Of a DNA stretch of 64,000 nt, positions 54,393-63,313 are shown piece after piece. Both the position numbers and the translations under genes were made by a program. The notes beneath the pieces were generated by a model. It did no database searches. It saw only the letters and a list, made by a program, of their open reading frames with translations, and had not been told where the DNA came from. Positions within the stretch are counted from its first letter, which is position 1. Each line of letters starts with the position of its first letter. Source of the stretch: Acidobacteriota bacterium (GTDB lineage: Bacteria; Acidobacteriota; Vicinamibacteria; Vicinamibacterales; UBA8438); contig WTFV01000268.1 in the NCBI GenBank assembly GCA_011523845.1, forward strand, positions 1 to 64,000, read 5' to 3'.

Positions 54393-54773
54393 CGGCCGGG
54401 GCGGTCAGGAGGCTCGCTGGAACGATTCGACGCATGTCGGGCGATGATGCCGGGGCGACGCGGCCGTGCACGTCGGTGAAGCGGATACGGGGATTCTAGC
54501 AGCCCGTGGCGAACCGCGCGTGGCACCGAGAGCGCGTGGCAAGGCGAGACGAGGGAGCATGTTGGGGCATACTTCGACCGAGGAGCAACGCCGTTCACGC
54601 GGGATCCATCGCGGCTCGAATGCAGCGGGCTTCTGCCGCGGGCTGCTGGGCGCCGCGCGGTGAGACGCCGCCCCGGCCGGGAAGACTCTTCCGGTCCGTT
54701 CCGCGTCTTATCCTGCAGCGGGTGAGCATCATCACCGCGGGTAACCATGTGACACACGGGAGGTGAGGGCAGG
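54393..54773. other. Divergent intergenic region with MITE-like element
   Basis: 381 bp between dcyD and htrA. It contains a minus-strand TAGAAT (54493-54498) that could be a -10 box for dcyD about 100 bp away, the element copy at 54499-54650, and the htrA ribosome site. No gene seen. Confidence 0.5.
54499..54650 (+). mobile_element. MITE-like element with inverted ends, copy 2
   Basis: About 150 bp. The ends agcagcccgtggc and the complement of gccgcgggctgct form 13-bp inverted repeats with one mismatch. The interior aligns with 25238-25404 in the opposite orientation (shared words cgtggcaaggcg, ttcgaccgag, gctcgaatgcagcggg). It has no coding capacity. Confidence 0.65.
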
Positions 54774-56318
54774 ATGTCGAGATCGAGAACGACGTTGGTT
54801 CGTGCGGTCGCCGTGGCGGCCATGTTCGTCGGGATGGCGATCGCGTCGCATTTCGACCTGACTTTCCCGCTGGCCGCGCAGGGGGGCCGGGGCGCGGCGT
54901 CGAACGACACGCCCATCGCGGGCAACCTGACCGCGACGACGTTCCGCGACATCGCCGCCGCGCAGACGGGGACGGTCGTGACCATCTGGACGCAGCGGCC
55001 CGTGCCGCAGTCGCCCATGAACGAGTTCTTCCGCGACCGGGAGGAGCTCTTCCCCCGCGGCGGCGAGGAGTTCTTCCGCCGCTTCTTCGACCGCCCGGCC
55101 CCCGACCGGGAGCGACCGGAAGAGGACGACGAGAGTGAAGAATCGACCCGGCCGTCGGCGACGGGCACCGGCTTCGTCATCGACGCCGCGGGGCTGATCC
55201 TGACCAACAACCACGTGGTGGAGAACGCGACGGGCATCGAGGTGCAGTTCTTCGGCGACGACGAGCGGTACGAGGCGCGCGTGCTCGGCGGCGACCGCCT
55301 GACCGACAGCGCGCTGCTCGAGCTGGTCGAGCGGCCCGATCGCGAGCTTCCCGTGGCGACCCTCGGCGACTCCAGCCGGATGGCGCCGGGCGACTGGGTC
55401 ATGGCCATCGGGGCGCCGTTCGGCCTCAGTCACACGGTGACCGTCGGGGTCGTCTCGGCGCTCGCCCGACCGATGCGGCCCGTTCCCGGACGGACGAACG
55501 AGATGCTGCAGACCGATGCGGCGATCAACCCGGGCAACTCCGGGGGGCCGCTGCTGAACGTCCGCGGCGAGGTCATCGGCATGAACACGGCCATCGTGAG
55601 CAACCGCGGGGCGAACGCGGGCGTCGGCTTCGCGGTGCCCATCAACACCGTGGTCGACCTGCTGGACGAGCTGCGCGGCGGGAGGGTGACCCGCGGCGTC
55701 ATCGGCGTGCAGATCGGCGACGTGCCGCGCGAGGGCTACGAGGTGCTGGGGCTGGACGAGCCGCGCGGGGTGATCGTGGGGATGGTCGCTCCGGACGGGC
55801 CGGCCGATGAAGCGGACATGGAGCCGGGGGACGTCATCGTGGCCTACGCGGGCGAGCCGGTGGAGGACTCGCAGGATCTGCAGAGCCGGGTGGTCGCCAC
55901 CAGGCCGGGGACGCGGGTGGCGGTAGAGGTCGTCCGCGACGGCGAGCCGGTGACCCTCGACGTCACCATCGGCGAGCTGGACCTCGATGCCGAGGGCCGC
56001 AGGGAGACGGTCGCCGCGGCGGAGGAAACGAACGAGGGCTTCGGCATCACGCTGCAGGACCTGACGCCGCAGGCGGCGCGCCGCCTGGGCGTGCCGGCGG
56101 ACACGGCCGGCGCGGTCGTGACCGGCATCGAGCAGGGCAGCACCGCCGCGGCGGGCGGCCTGCAGGCGGGCGACGTCATTCTCCGCGTGAACCGCGTCGA
56201 CGTCGCCTCGGCCGCCGAGGCAGGTGCGGAGCTCGACGCGATAGACTCGGGTCGGACGGCGTTCCTGCTCGCGCAACGCCGCGGCACGCGCGTGTTCCTC
56301 CAGTTGGAGAAGGAGTAG
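54774..56318 (+). CDS. htrA: HtrA/DegP-like periplasmic serine protease with two PDZ domains
   Basis: 514 residues; ATG 54774 follows gggaggtgagggcagg. After a signal or anchor helix (about 9-27) and an acidic, Arg-rich loop (85-127) comes a trypsin-like domain with triad His147 (TNNHVV), Asp178 (LTDSALLEL) and Ser256 (GNSGGPL). PDZ1 spans about 310-400 (GVIGVQIGDV...GDVIVAYAG), PDZ2 about 420-505 (GFGITLQDLTPQAARRLGV...GDVILRVNRVD). It degrades or refolds damaged envelope proteins, which suits a cell with so many secreted repeat proteins. It shares a bidirectional hairpin terminator with the convergent efflux operon. Confidence 0.95.
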   Translation: MSRSRTTLVRAVAVAAMFVGMAIASHFDLTFPLAAQGGRGAASNDTPIAGNLTATTFRDIAAAQTGTVVTIWTQRPVPQSPMNEFFRDREELFPRGGEEFFRRFFDRPAPDRERPEEDDESEESTRPSATGTGFVIDAAGLILTNNHVVENATGIEVQFFGDDERYEARVLGGDRLTDSALLELVERPDRELPVATLGDSSRMAPGDWVMAIGAPFGLSHTVTVGVVSALARPMRPVPGRTNEMLQTDAAINPGNSGGPLLNVRGEVIGMNTAIVSNRGANAGVGFAVPINTVVDLLDELRGGRVTRGVIGVQIGDVPREGYEVLGLDEPRGVIVGMVAPDGPADEADMEPGDVIVAYAGEPVEDSQDLQSRVVATRPGTRVAVEVVRDGEPVTLDVTIGELDLDAEGRRETVAAAEETNEGFGITLQDLTPQAARRLGVPADTAGAVVTGIEQGSTAAAGGLQAGDVILRVNRVDVASAAEAGAELDAIDSGRTAFLLAQRRGTRVFLQLEKE

Positions 56319-56327
56319 CAGCCCCCG

Positions 56328-56358
56328 GGAGTCTGCGCCGCAGAAAGGCGTAGACTCC
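56328..56358. terminator. Bidirectional hairpin between htrA and cusA
   Basis: GGAGTCTGCGCC (56328-56339) pairs with GGCGTAGACTCC (56347-56358); 12 pairs including one G-U, 7-base loop. It lies 10 bp after htrA and about 75 bp beyond the cusA stop. Confidence 0.7.
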
Positions 56359-56431
56359 TGGTCAGGCCCGGTTGGGCGGCAGGCGAAGCCGCAGGCGACG
56401 ATTGTCGGGCGAGCCGACTCGCGGCGAGGCG

Positions 56432-59400
56432 TCAACCGGCGGCGCCTCGCCGCAGCCCCCAACCGCGCCAGATGCAGTAGACGGCAGGGAACACCAGGAG
56501 CACGACGACGGCCGTCGTCACCACGCCCCCCACCATCGGGGCCGCGATTCGCTTCATCACGTCCGCTCCGGTGCCGGTGCTCCACATGATCGGCAGCAGG
56601 CCGAGCGCGGTGGTGGCGCTCAGCATCACCACAGGCCGGACGCGGCGGGCGGCGCCTTCGAACACGGCCTCGCGGAGCTCGGCGAGCGTCCCGAGACGCC
56701 CCTCGACCCGGGCGGCGTCGCAGGCGCGATCGAGATACAGCAGCATCACCACGCCCGTTTCCGCGCTCAGACCCGCCAGCGCGATGATGCCGACCCATAC
56801 CGCGATGCTCAGGTTGTAGCCCAGCACGTACAGCAGCCAGAACGTGCCGATCAGCGACAGCGGCACGGCCGAGAGCACGATGAGGGTCCTGGCCACCGAG
56901 CGCGTGCTGGCGTAGATGGTCAGGAAGATCAGCAGCAGCGTGATCGGCACGACCAACTGCATCCGCTCCTGCGCGCGCACCATGTACTCGTACTGGCCGC
57001 TCCAGCCCAGGCTGTAGCCGGTGGGAATCTCCACCTGCGCGGCGACCGCTTCGCGGGCGCGCTCGACGTAGGTCCCGACGTCGACGTTCTCGATGTCCAC
57101 GTAGACCCACGCGTTCGGGCGCGCCTGCTCGCTCTTGATGGCCGGCGGTCCCTTCACGAACGACATGGTGGCGAGGTGGCCGAGCGGGATCTGCTGCCGC
57201 GTCGGGGTCTGCACGAGGATGTCCCGCAGCGCCGCGGGGTTGTCGCGCAGGTCGCGGCTGTAGCGCAGGTTGACGGGGTAGCGCTCGAGCCCCTCCACCG
57301 TCGTGGTGATGTTCATGCCGCCGATGGCCGACTGGATGACGTCCTGCACGTCGCCGACGGTGAGCCCGTAGCGGGCGATCTCGTCGCGGCGGACCGAGAA
57401 GTTGAGATAGTTGCCGCCCATCACCCGCTCGGAGTACGCCGAGCGGGTGCCCGGCACGCCGCGGACGACGGCTTCGACATCGCGGCCCACCGCCTCCAGC
57501 ACGGCGAGATCGGGTCCGGAGATCTTGATGCCCACGGGGGTCTTGATGCCGGTCGACAGCATGTCGATGCGGGTCTTGATCGGCATGGTCCAGGCGTTGG
57601 TGACGCCGGGGAACCGGATCGCGCGGTCCATCTCGTCGGTCAGCCGCTCGGGGGTCATGCCGGGCCGCCAGGCGTCCTCCGGCTTGAGCTTGATGGTGGT
57701 CTCCAGCATGCTCAGCGGCGCCGGATCGGTCGCGGTGTCGGCGCGGCCGACCTTGCCGAAAACGTGCTCCACCTCCGGGAAGGTCCGCAGGATGCGGTCG
57801 GTCTGCTGCAGGATCTCCCGCGCCTTGGTGATCGACACCCCCGGCAGGGTCGTCGGCATGTAGAGCAGGTCGCCCTCCCAGAGCGGCGGCATGAACTCGG
57901 AGCCGAGCCGCGAGTAGGGCGCGGCGGTTGCGCCCAGTGCCGCCAGCGTCACGACGACGACCGCCCAGCGCCCGGCGAGCACCAGACGCAGCACGGGCCG
58001 GTACAGCGCCATCAGCAGCCAGGAGATGGGGTTGGCCTGCGCCGATACGACGCGGCCGCGTATCCAGTAGCCGACCAGCACGGGCACGAGGGTGACGGAG
58101 AGCAGGGCGGCGGCGGCCATGGCGTAGGTCTTGGTGAACGCCAGCGGCTTGAACAGCCGGCCCTCCTGCGCCTCCAGGGTGAAGATCGGGGCGAAGGAGA
58201 TGGTAATCACCAGTAGCGCGAAGAACAGGGTCGGGCCCACCTCGGTGGCCGCGCGGGTGACGATTTGCCAGTGGGGCCGGCGGCCGCCGTCGCGCTCCAG
58301 GTGCCGGTGCGCGTTCTCCACCATCACGATCGCGGCGTCCACCATCGCGCCGATGGCGATCGCGATGCCCCCCAGCGACATGATGTTGGCGTTGATGCCC
58401 TGCAGGTACATCACGATGACGGCCATCAGCACGGCCAGCGGCAGCGTCAGCACCGCGACCAGCGCCGAGCGCACGTGCAGCAGGAAGACCGCGCAGACCA
58501 GCGCGACGATGGCCATCTCTTCCAGCAGCTTCTCCTGCAGCGTGTCGATGGAGCGCTCGATCAGCGCCGTACGGTCGTAGACCGGGATGACCTCGACGCC
58601 CTCGGGCAGACCCGACTGCAGCTCCGCCAATCGGGCCTTGACCCGCTCGACCACGTCGTGCACGTTGGCGCCGTAGCGCACGACCACGATGCCGCCCACC
58701 ACTTCGCCCTCGCCGTTCAGCTCGGCCAGCCCGCGGCGGATGTCCGGGCCTATCAGGACCGTCGCGACGTCCTGCACCGAGATCGGGGTCCCGGAGTCGT
58801 CCACCCCCAGGGCGACGCGTTTCACGTCGTCGACGCCCTGGATGTAGCCCTCGCCCCGCACCATGAACTCGGCCTCGGACATCTCCAGCACGCGCCCGCC
58901 GACGTCGTTGTTGCTCCGCTGCACGGCCGTGCGGATGCGCGAGAGCGGGATGTCGTAGGCGCGCAGGCGGTTCGGATCGACGGTGATCTGGTACTGCTTG
59001 ACGAAGCCGCCGATGCTGGCGACCTCGGACACGCCAGGCACCGCGGTCAGCTCGTACTTGAGGAACCAGTCCTGCAGCGAGCGCAGTTCGGCCAGGTCGA
59101 CGTCCTCGGAGCGGAGCGCGTAGATGTAGGCCCAGCCGACGCCCGTGGCGTCGGGGCCAAGGGTCGGCGTCACGCCGGCGGGCAGGCGCCCGCCGACGTA
59201 GTTGAGGTACTCGAGGACCCGGCTGCGCGCCCAGTACAGGTCGGTGCCGTCCTCGAAGATCACGTAGACGAACGAGAAGCCGAAGAACGAATAGCCGCGG
59301 ACCACGGTGGCGGAGGGGACGGCCAGCATCTGCGTCGTGATGGGGTAGGTGACCTGGTCCTCGACCACCTGCGGGGCCTGCCCCGGGTAGTCGGTGAAGA

Positions 59401-59545
59401 TGATCACCTGCACGTCGGAGAGGTCCGGCAACGCGTCGAGGGGCATGGCTCGCAGGGCGTAGATTCCGCCGAAGGCGATGCACACGGCCCCGAGAACGAC
59501 GAGGAAGCGGTTGCCGATCGACCACTCGATGACCCTGGCGAGCAT
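56432..59545 (-). CDS. cusA: CusA-type copper/silver RND efflux pump
   Basis: 1037 residues. ATG 59545 follows ggggagaag and starts MLARVIEWSIGNRF, the usual beginning. Twelve transmembrane helices and two large periplasmic loops are apparent. The block METTIKLKPEDAWRPGM, then WTMPIKTRIDMLSTGIKTP and RVMGGNYLNF, is typical of CusA/SilA and distinguishes it from CzcA; the Met residues in it include the known Cu(I)/Ag(I) relay. The TM4 block IAIGAMVDAAIVMVENAHRHLE carries the proton-relay acidic residues. It is the last gene of a four-gene minus-strand set, 22 bp after the adaptor gene. Confidence 0.95.
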   Translation of the reverse strand: MLARVIEWSIGNRFLVVLGAVCIAFGGIYALRAMPLDALPDLSDVQVIIFTDYPGQAPQVVEDQVTYPITTQMLAVPSATVVRGYSFFGFSFVYVIFEDGTDLYWARSRVLEYLNYVGGRLPAGVTPTLGPDATGVGWAYIYALRSEDVDLAELRSLQDWFLKYELTAVPGVSEVASIGGFVKQYQITVDPNRLRAYDIPLSRIRTAVQRSNNDVGGRVLEMSEAEFMVRGEGYIQGVDDVKRVALGVDDSGTPISVQDVATVLIGPDIRRGLAELNGEGEVVGGIVVVRYGANVHDVVERVKARLAELQSGLPEGVEVIPVYDRTALIERSIDTLQEKLLEEMAIVALVCAVFLLHVRSALVAVLTLPLAVLMAVIVMYLQGINANIMSLGGIAIAIGAMVDAAIVMVENAHRHLERDGGRRPHWQIVTRAATEVGPTLFFALLVITISFAPIFTLEAQEGRLFKPLAFTKTYAMAAAALLSVTLVPVLVGYWIRGRVVSAQANPISWLLMALYRPVLRLVLAGRWAVVVVTLAALGATAAPYSRLGSEFMPPLWEGDLLYMPTTLPGVSITKAREILQQTDRILRTFPEVEHVFGKVGRADTATDPAPLSMLETTIKLKPEDAWRPGMTPERLTDEMDRAIRFPGVTNAWTMPIKTRIDMLSTGIKTPVGIKISGPDLAVLEAVGRDVEAVVRGVPGTRSAYSERVMGGNYLNFSVRRDEIARYGLTVGDVQDVIQSAIGGMNITTTVEGLERYPVNLRYSRDLRDNPAALRDILVQTPTRQQIPLGHLATMSFVKGPPAIKSEQARPNAWVYVDIENVDVGTYVERAREAVAAQVEIPTGYSLGWSGQYEYMVRAQERMQLVVPITLLLIFLTIYASTRSVARTLIVLSAVPLSLIGTFWLLYVLGYNLSIAVWVGIIALAGLSAETGVVMLLYLDRACDAARVEGRLGTLAELREAVFEGAARRVRPVVMLSATTALGLLPIMWSTGTGADVMKRIAAPMVGGVVTTAVVVLLVFPAVYCIWRGWGLRRGAAG

Positions 59546-59567
59546 CGGTCTTCTCCCCGGCTCGACG

Positions 59568-61259
59568 TCAGTGCCGGTGGCCGGCCGGCATCGCGGGCAT
59601 ATTCCGTTGCTCGGGCGGCGACGTGTGTTCGGCACCGTGGAGGTGCTCCGCCGGTGCGCTCGACGCGCCCTGTGTAGCGGGCAGCATCGTGGAGGGTGCC
59701 GCGCCGTGCTCGTGCTCCGCCGGCATCGCCGGCATGTCGCGCGGTTCGGCGGGCGGCGACGACGCCTGTTCCGCGCCGTGCCGGTGCTCGGCGGGCATGT
59801 TCGGCGTGGCCCGGTCGTCGCCGGTCGTCGCCGGGCGCTCTTCTTCGTGCGAATGCTCCGCCGGCATCCCCGGCATCCTCGGCATCCCCGGCATCCCCGG
59901 CATCCCCGGCATCCCCGGCATCCCCGGCATCCCCGGCGGGTCCATGCCCGAGTCGAGGTTGCGGATCGCCGCCGTCAGGTTGCTCTCGGAGTCGATGAGG
60001 AACTGCGCCGACACGACGATGGTGTCTCCGTCCTCGACGCCGTCCAGCACCTCCCACACCCCGTCGCCGTAGCGGCCGAGCGTGACGGGGGCGACCTGGA
60101 AGGTCCCGGGCGAACGTTCGAGCACCACCAGATCGCGGGTGCCGCCGCGGATCACGGCCTCCTCCGGCACGGTCAGGGCGTTGCGCGCCACCGGCACGTC
60201 GAAGGTCACGTTGGCGTACATCCCGGCCCGCAGCGTCAGGTCCGGGTTCTCCAGCTCGATGGAGACGGTCATCGTGCGCGTCCGTTCATCGAAGTGCGGA
60301 TACAGGTAGCGGACGAATCCCGTGTAGGGGCGTCCGGGCAGGTAGGGCAGCTCGACGCGCGCCCGCTGCCCGACGCGCATCGCCTCGACCTGGTGCTCGA
60401 AGACCTCGACGTCGACCCAGATGGTCGTCAGGTCGGCCATCTTGTAGAGGTTCATGCCGGCCTCGACGTGCATTCCGTCGAGCGCCTGGTCCAGCTTCTC
60501 GACGACGACGCCGGTGACCGGCGAAAGGACCGACAGCGTGCGGCGGGGCGCCCGCTCGCGCTCCAGCGTCTCGATCTGCGCGTCCGTGATGTCCCAGTAG
60601 TTGAGGCGCGCGCGGGTCGAGGCGACGAGCGAGCGCGCCCGCTCGGCAATCGCGGGGTACTCGGAGGTTTCCAGTCGCGCGGAGTAGTCGACCGCCTGCA
60701 GGTACTCCATCTGGGTGGTTACGAGCTGCGGGCTGTAGATGTCGAACAGGACCTGCCCCTCCTCGACCGTCTCTCCGAGGTAGTTCACCGCCACGTTCTC
60801 GATCCAGCCGTCGTACTTGGTGTTCACCCACGCGATCTGCCGGTCGTTGTGGGCCAGCGTGCCGACGGTGCGGATGGTCTGCGCGATGTCGCGCCGGGCG
60901 ACCGGCTCCGTGCGCACGCCGATGCTCTGCACGAAGCCGGGATCGATGCGCACCGTGCCCGGCGGCAGAGTCCCCGCGTCGCTCGCGTAGACCGGCACCA
61001 GGTCCATGCCCATCGGCGACCTGCCGGGCCGGTCCGAGGTGAAGGTCGGATCCATCGGCGCGCGCCAGTAGAGAACCTCCCGTTCCTCACCGGCGGCCGG
61101 GTCTGCGGCAGCCGCATCGGGGGTGGGCGACGGAGCCTGTCCGAACGCGGGAAGGAGTCGGGCGGGCCACTGCCAGCCGGCGGGATTGACGGTCACCAGC
61201 GCCGTCGCGAGGATGCCCAGCCCGAAGCTCGCGACGCCGACTGCGATTGCTCTCTTCAT
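59568..61259 (-). CDS. cusB: CusB-type adaptor with Met/His-rich C-terminal tail
   Basis: 563 residues; the ATG overlaps the stop of the outer-membrane factor gene (ATGA). A signal/anchor helix is followed by a heavy-metal-binding-like motif YWRAPMDP...SPMGMDLVPVY, the CusB form of YTCPMHP. Barrel-sandwich, hairpin and beta-barrel parts follow (about 100-430; TVGTLAHNDRQIAWV, LYKMADLTTIWVDVEVFEHQ). From about 450 the chain is a non-family tail: eight GMP-type units encoded by 9-bp DNA repeats, then five PAEHxH/PAGHxH motifs spaced about 25-30 residues apart. The tail likely binds or buffers Cu(I)/Ag(I) in the periplasm. It is longer than normal CusB by over 100 residues. Confidence 0.93.
   Translation of the reverse strand: MKRAIAVGVASFGLGILATALVTVNPAGWQWPARLLPAFGQAPSPTPDAAAADPAAGEEREVLYWRAPMDPTFTSDRPGRSPMGMDLVPVYASDAGTLPPGTVRIDPGFVQSIGVRTEPVARRDIAQTIRTVGTLAHNDRQIAWVNTKYDGWIENVAVNYLGETVEEGQVLFDIYSPQLVTTQMEYLQAVDYSARLETSEYPAIAERARSLVASTRARLNYWDITDAQIETLERERAPRRTLSVLSPVTGVVVEKLDQALDGMHVEAGMNLYKMADLTTIWVDVEVFEHQVEAMRVGQRARVELPYLPGRPYTGFVRYLYPHFDERTRTMTVSIELENPDLTLRAGMYANVTFDVPVARNALTVPEEAVIRGGTRDLVVLERSPGTFQVAPVTLGRYGDGVWEVLDGVEDGDTIVVSAQFLIDSESNLTAAIRNLDSGMDPPGMPGMPGMPGMPGMPGMPRMPGMPAEHSHEEERPATTGDDRATPNMPAEHRHGAEQASSPPAEPRDMPAMPAEHEHGAAPSTMLPATQGASSAPAEHLHGAEHTSPPEQRNMPAMPAGHRH
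59862..59942 (-). repeat. 9-bp minisatellite in cusB
   Basis: At least eight head-to-tail units of ggcatcccc (plus strand), coding Pro-Gly-Met on the minus strand; one unit differs (ggcatcctc). Likely hypervariable in copy number. Confidence 0.9.
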
Positions 61260-62656
61260 GGCGTCCTCCCGGCCAGCGGTACGCGGGTGCCGATCGCCCG
61301 TTCGAGGGCGGTGAGCGCGATGAGGAGGTCCGACAGGTAGCGCGCGCGCATCGTGCGGACGTCTATCAGCGTCCGCTCGCTGTCGAGCAGCTCCAGGACG
61401 CCGAGCTGCCCCGTCTCGTACGCGGTCTCCGTGGCGCGGAGCGCCTCCTCGGTCTGTGGAATCAGCACGGTGTCGAGCAGGTCGATCTGCCGGTCGAGGG
61501 TCTCGAGGCGGACGAGCGCCGCCTGCACCTCCATCCGCATGGCGTTGTGCGCCGCCGCCCGTCGTTGCGTGTGCGCGCGCAGCTCGTCGCCGGCCTGCTC
61601 CACGCCGGCGCGGTACTTCGCGCCCCGGAGCGGCAGCGAGACCCCCAGCGAGACCGTGAGCGCGTTCCTGCCGTTGTCCGGCAGCGGGGGGAGACCGACG
61701 GGGTCGTCCCGCCGGCCGACGTTGGTCACCCCGACGCTCGCGGTGAACCCGGGCCGGGCGTTCCGCTTCGCCAACTCGATGGCCCCCGCGCCGCCCTCCA
61801 CCAGCGCGTTCGCCGCCCGGAGCTCGTGACGGTGCCGGTCACCAAGGCGGTAGAGCTGCTCGCGGTCGAGCGCCGGAACGGGGCGCGTCAGCGGCTGAAC
61901 AGGCGGCACCGGCTCCTCCGCGGACAGGTCGCGCAGCGTGTTCAGATGCGCCGCGAGCGTGGCGCGCTGCCGCTCGAGCAGGTGTCGGCGGTCGACGACG
62001 CGGGTGATCTCCGCCTGCAGCCGGATCACCGCCTGTTGCAGCCCCTGGCCCGTGGCGTAGCGGGCGCTGGCCAGGGTCTCGTAGTGCTCGAGCAGCGATT
62101 GCTCCTCGCGGGCCAGGCCGAGCGTGGCGTCGAGGTGGCCGAGGTCGTAGTAGGCCTCCTTCACCTGGGCCGCGATGTCGCGCCGGGCCGCCTCGTGAAG
62201 GTGGTGCAGCGCCGTCGCCTCCAGCAACGCGACCCGGCCCCGCAGCTCCAGCGTGCCGAACCAGGGAAAGGCCTGGGTCAGCGTGACGCTGTTCAGTTGC
62301 GGGCCGACCCGGGTCTCCACGCTGCGCAGCGCCTGGGTGAAGCTCACCACCGGGTCGGGCAGCGCCGTGACCTGAGGCACCCGTTGGCGGGCGGCCCGAT
62401 AGCGCGCATGGGATTCGAGAACTGCCGGATTGCGCTCCACGGCCGCGGTGACGTAGGCGCGCAGATCCGGCGCGGCGGCGTAGAAGTCGAGGGCGGGCGC
62501 CTCGCCGCTCTCCGTGCTGCGCGGCATCCTGCCACGCGCGCCTCGCGCGTCGTCCGGCGGCTCCGGCTGGGCGGCGGCGAGCGTCGACAGCAGGCTCGCG
62601 GCGACCAGGCCGGTCGCGAGGCCGGCCCCGGTGCGCCGAGCGTCTGAAACGTGCAT
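61256..62656 (-). CDS. cusC: CusC/TolC-like outer-membrane efflux protein
   Basis: 466 residues; signal peptide ending LAAAQP. Two OEP repeats: about 65-250 (LRAYVTAAVERNPAVLESHARYRAARQRVPQVTALPDPVVSF) and 270-455, each with long helices for the periplasmic tunnel. Gly/Pro-rich FPWFGTLELRG is typical for metal-efflux members. It is the first structural gene of the efflux operon and overlaps cusB by 4 bp. Residues about 40-52 (RMPRSTESGEAPA) are coded by 25 bp that closely match part of the element at 25238-25404, possibly an old insertion fragment. Confidence 0.92.
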   Translation of the reverse strand: MHVSDARRTGAGLATGLVAASLLSTLAAAQPEPPDDARGARGRMPRSTESGEAPALDFYAAAPDLRAYVTAAVERNPAVLESHARYRAARQRVPQVTALPDPVVSFTQALRSVETRVGPQLNSVTLTQAFPWFGTLELRGRVALLEATALHHLHEAARRDIAAQVKEAYYDLGHLDATLGLAREEQSLLEHYETLASARYATGQGLQQAVIRLQAEITRVVDRRHLLERQRATLAAHLNTLRDLSAEEPVPPVQPLTRPVPALDREQLYRLGDRHRHELRAANALVEGGAGAIELAKRNARPGFTASVGVTNVGRRDDPVGLPPLPDNGRNALTVSLGVSLPLRGAKYRAGVEQAGDELRAHTQRRAAAHNAMRMEVQAALVRLETLDRQIDLLDTVLIPQTEEALRATETAYETGQLGVLELLDSERTLIDVRTMRARYLSDLLIALTALERAIGTRVPLAGRTP

Positions 62657-62822
62657 GTGATCGTCCCCGTGCTTCCTCGCGTTCGAGGGACATCCGTTGC
62701 CCGCCGAGCGCGGTTCCCGCGACAGTCACGGCGCGCAGGCAAGAGTGGTTCGGCGGCGCGCGAGCGCGCTCCGGACCAGGACGCTCAGGCGGAGAGACGA
62801 CGGATCTACGGAAGCAGGGCGA

Positions 62823-63170
62823 TCAGATCAGCAGGGCGGCGTGCCGCACGAACAGCGGCGGTGGTGCGGACTGAGGTCGAGGGTCTTCGGCGTGCCGCGC
62901 CGTGTGGGGTACGGCGTGTACCTCGCGTTCGAGGGCGGGCGCCAGCGCGGCGTCCGCTTCAGGTGCGGCCTTTGTCGACGCCGCCGCCACGACGGTCGCG
63001 CAGCAGGTGAACGCGGGCGTGCCGTCGCCGTGGTGATCCTGGGCCGGCCGGTCGTGGCAACTCGATACGGCGGGCGTCGCCGCCGCGGTGGCCATCAGCG
63101 GGCAGAGGAAGACGGCCGCCAACAGGGCGCAACCGACACCGGCCGCGAGCGACCGCCGACGGGTTCGCAT
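62823..63170 (-). CDS. Small secreted Cys/His protein upstream of the efflux operon
   Basis: 115 residues from ATG 63170, right after ggtgggtg; ATG 63191 is an in-frame alternative. A signal-like helix (SLAAGVGCALLAAVFLCPLMATAAA) precedes SCHDRPAQDHHGDGTPAFTCC, then an Ala-rich middle and a His-containing Pro-rich tail. The Cys/His cluster and the position 166 bp before cusC suggest periplasmic metal binding. It resembles short accessory proteins often found beside copper efflux genes, but I cannot name the family. Confidence 0.65.
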   Translation of the reverse strand: MRTRRRSLAAGVGCALLAAVFLCPLMATAAATPAVSSCHDRPAQDHHGDGTPAFTCCATVVAAASTKAAPEADAALAPALEREVHAVPHTARHAEDPRPQSAPPPLFVRHAALLI

Positions 63171-63262
63171 CACCCACCCATGGTCGCACATCGCGTTGCG
63201 AGACTCAACTGAGACTCGATTCGTGAAGGAGCGGATCCCGTGCGGCGGGACTACGCATGCGA

Positions 63263-63268
63263 TAGAAT
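63263..63268 (+). promoter_or_regulatory. Candidate -10 box TAGAAT for the desaturase gene
   Basis: TAGAAT 45 bp before GTG 63314, without a clear -35. The divergent small Cys/His gene starts 93 bp away on the other strand. Confidence 0.35.
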
Positions 63269-63313
63269 CCGTCGCTTGTGCGCATCTCAAGGCGCACGGA
63301 GGGGAGTGCCCGC

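Noticed and set aside
54466..54663. Short plus-strand frames between dcyD and htrA as small genes
   Set aside because: They coincide with the inverted-ended repeat; similar peptides arise from the copy at 25.3 kb in several frames, so the similarity is at the DNA level.
59862..59942. Possible CRISPR or non-coding repeat in the efflux operon
   Set aside because: The 9-bp units are in frame inside cusB and encode Pro-Gly-Met.
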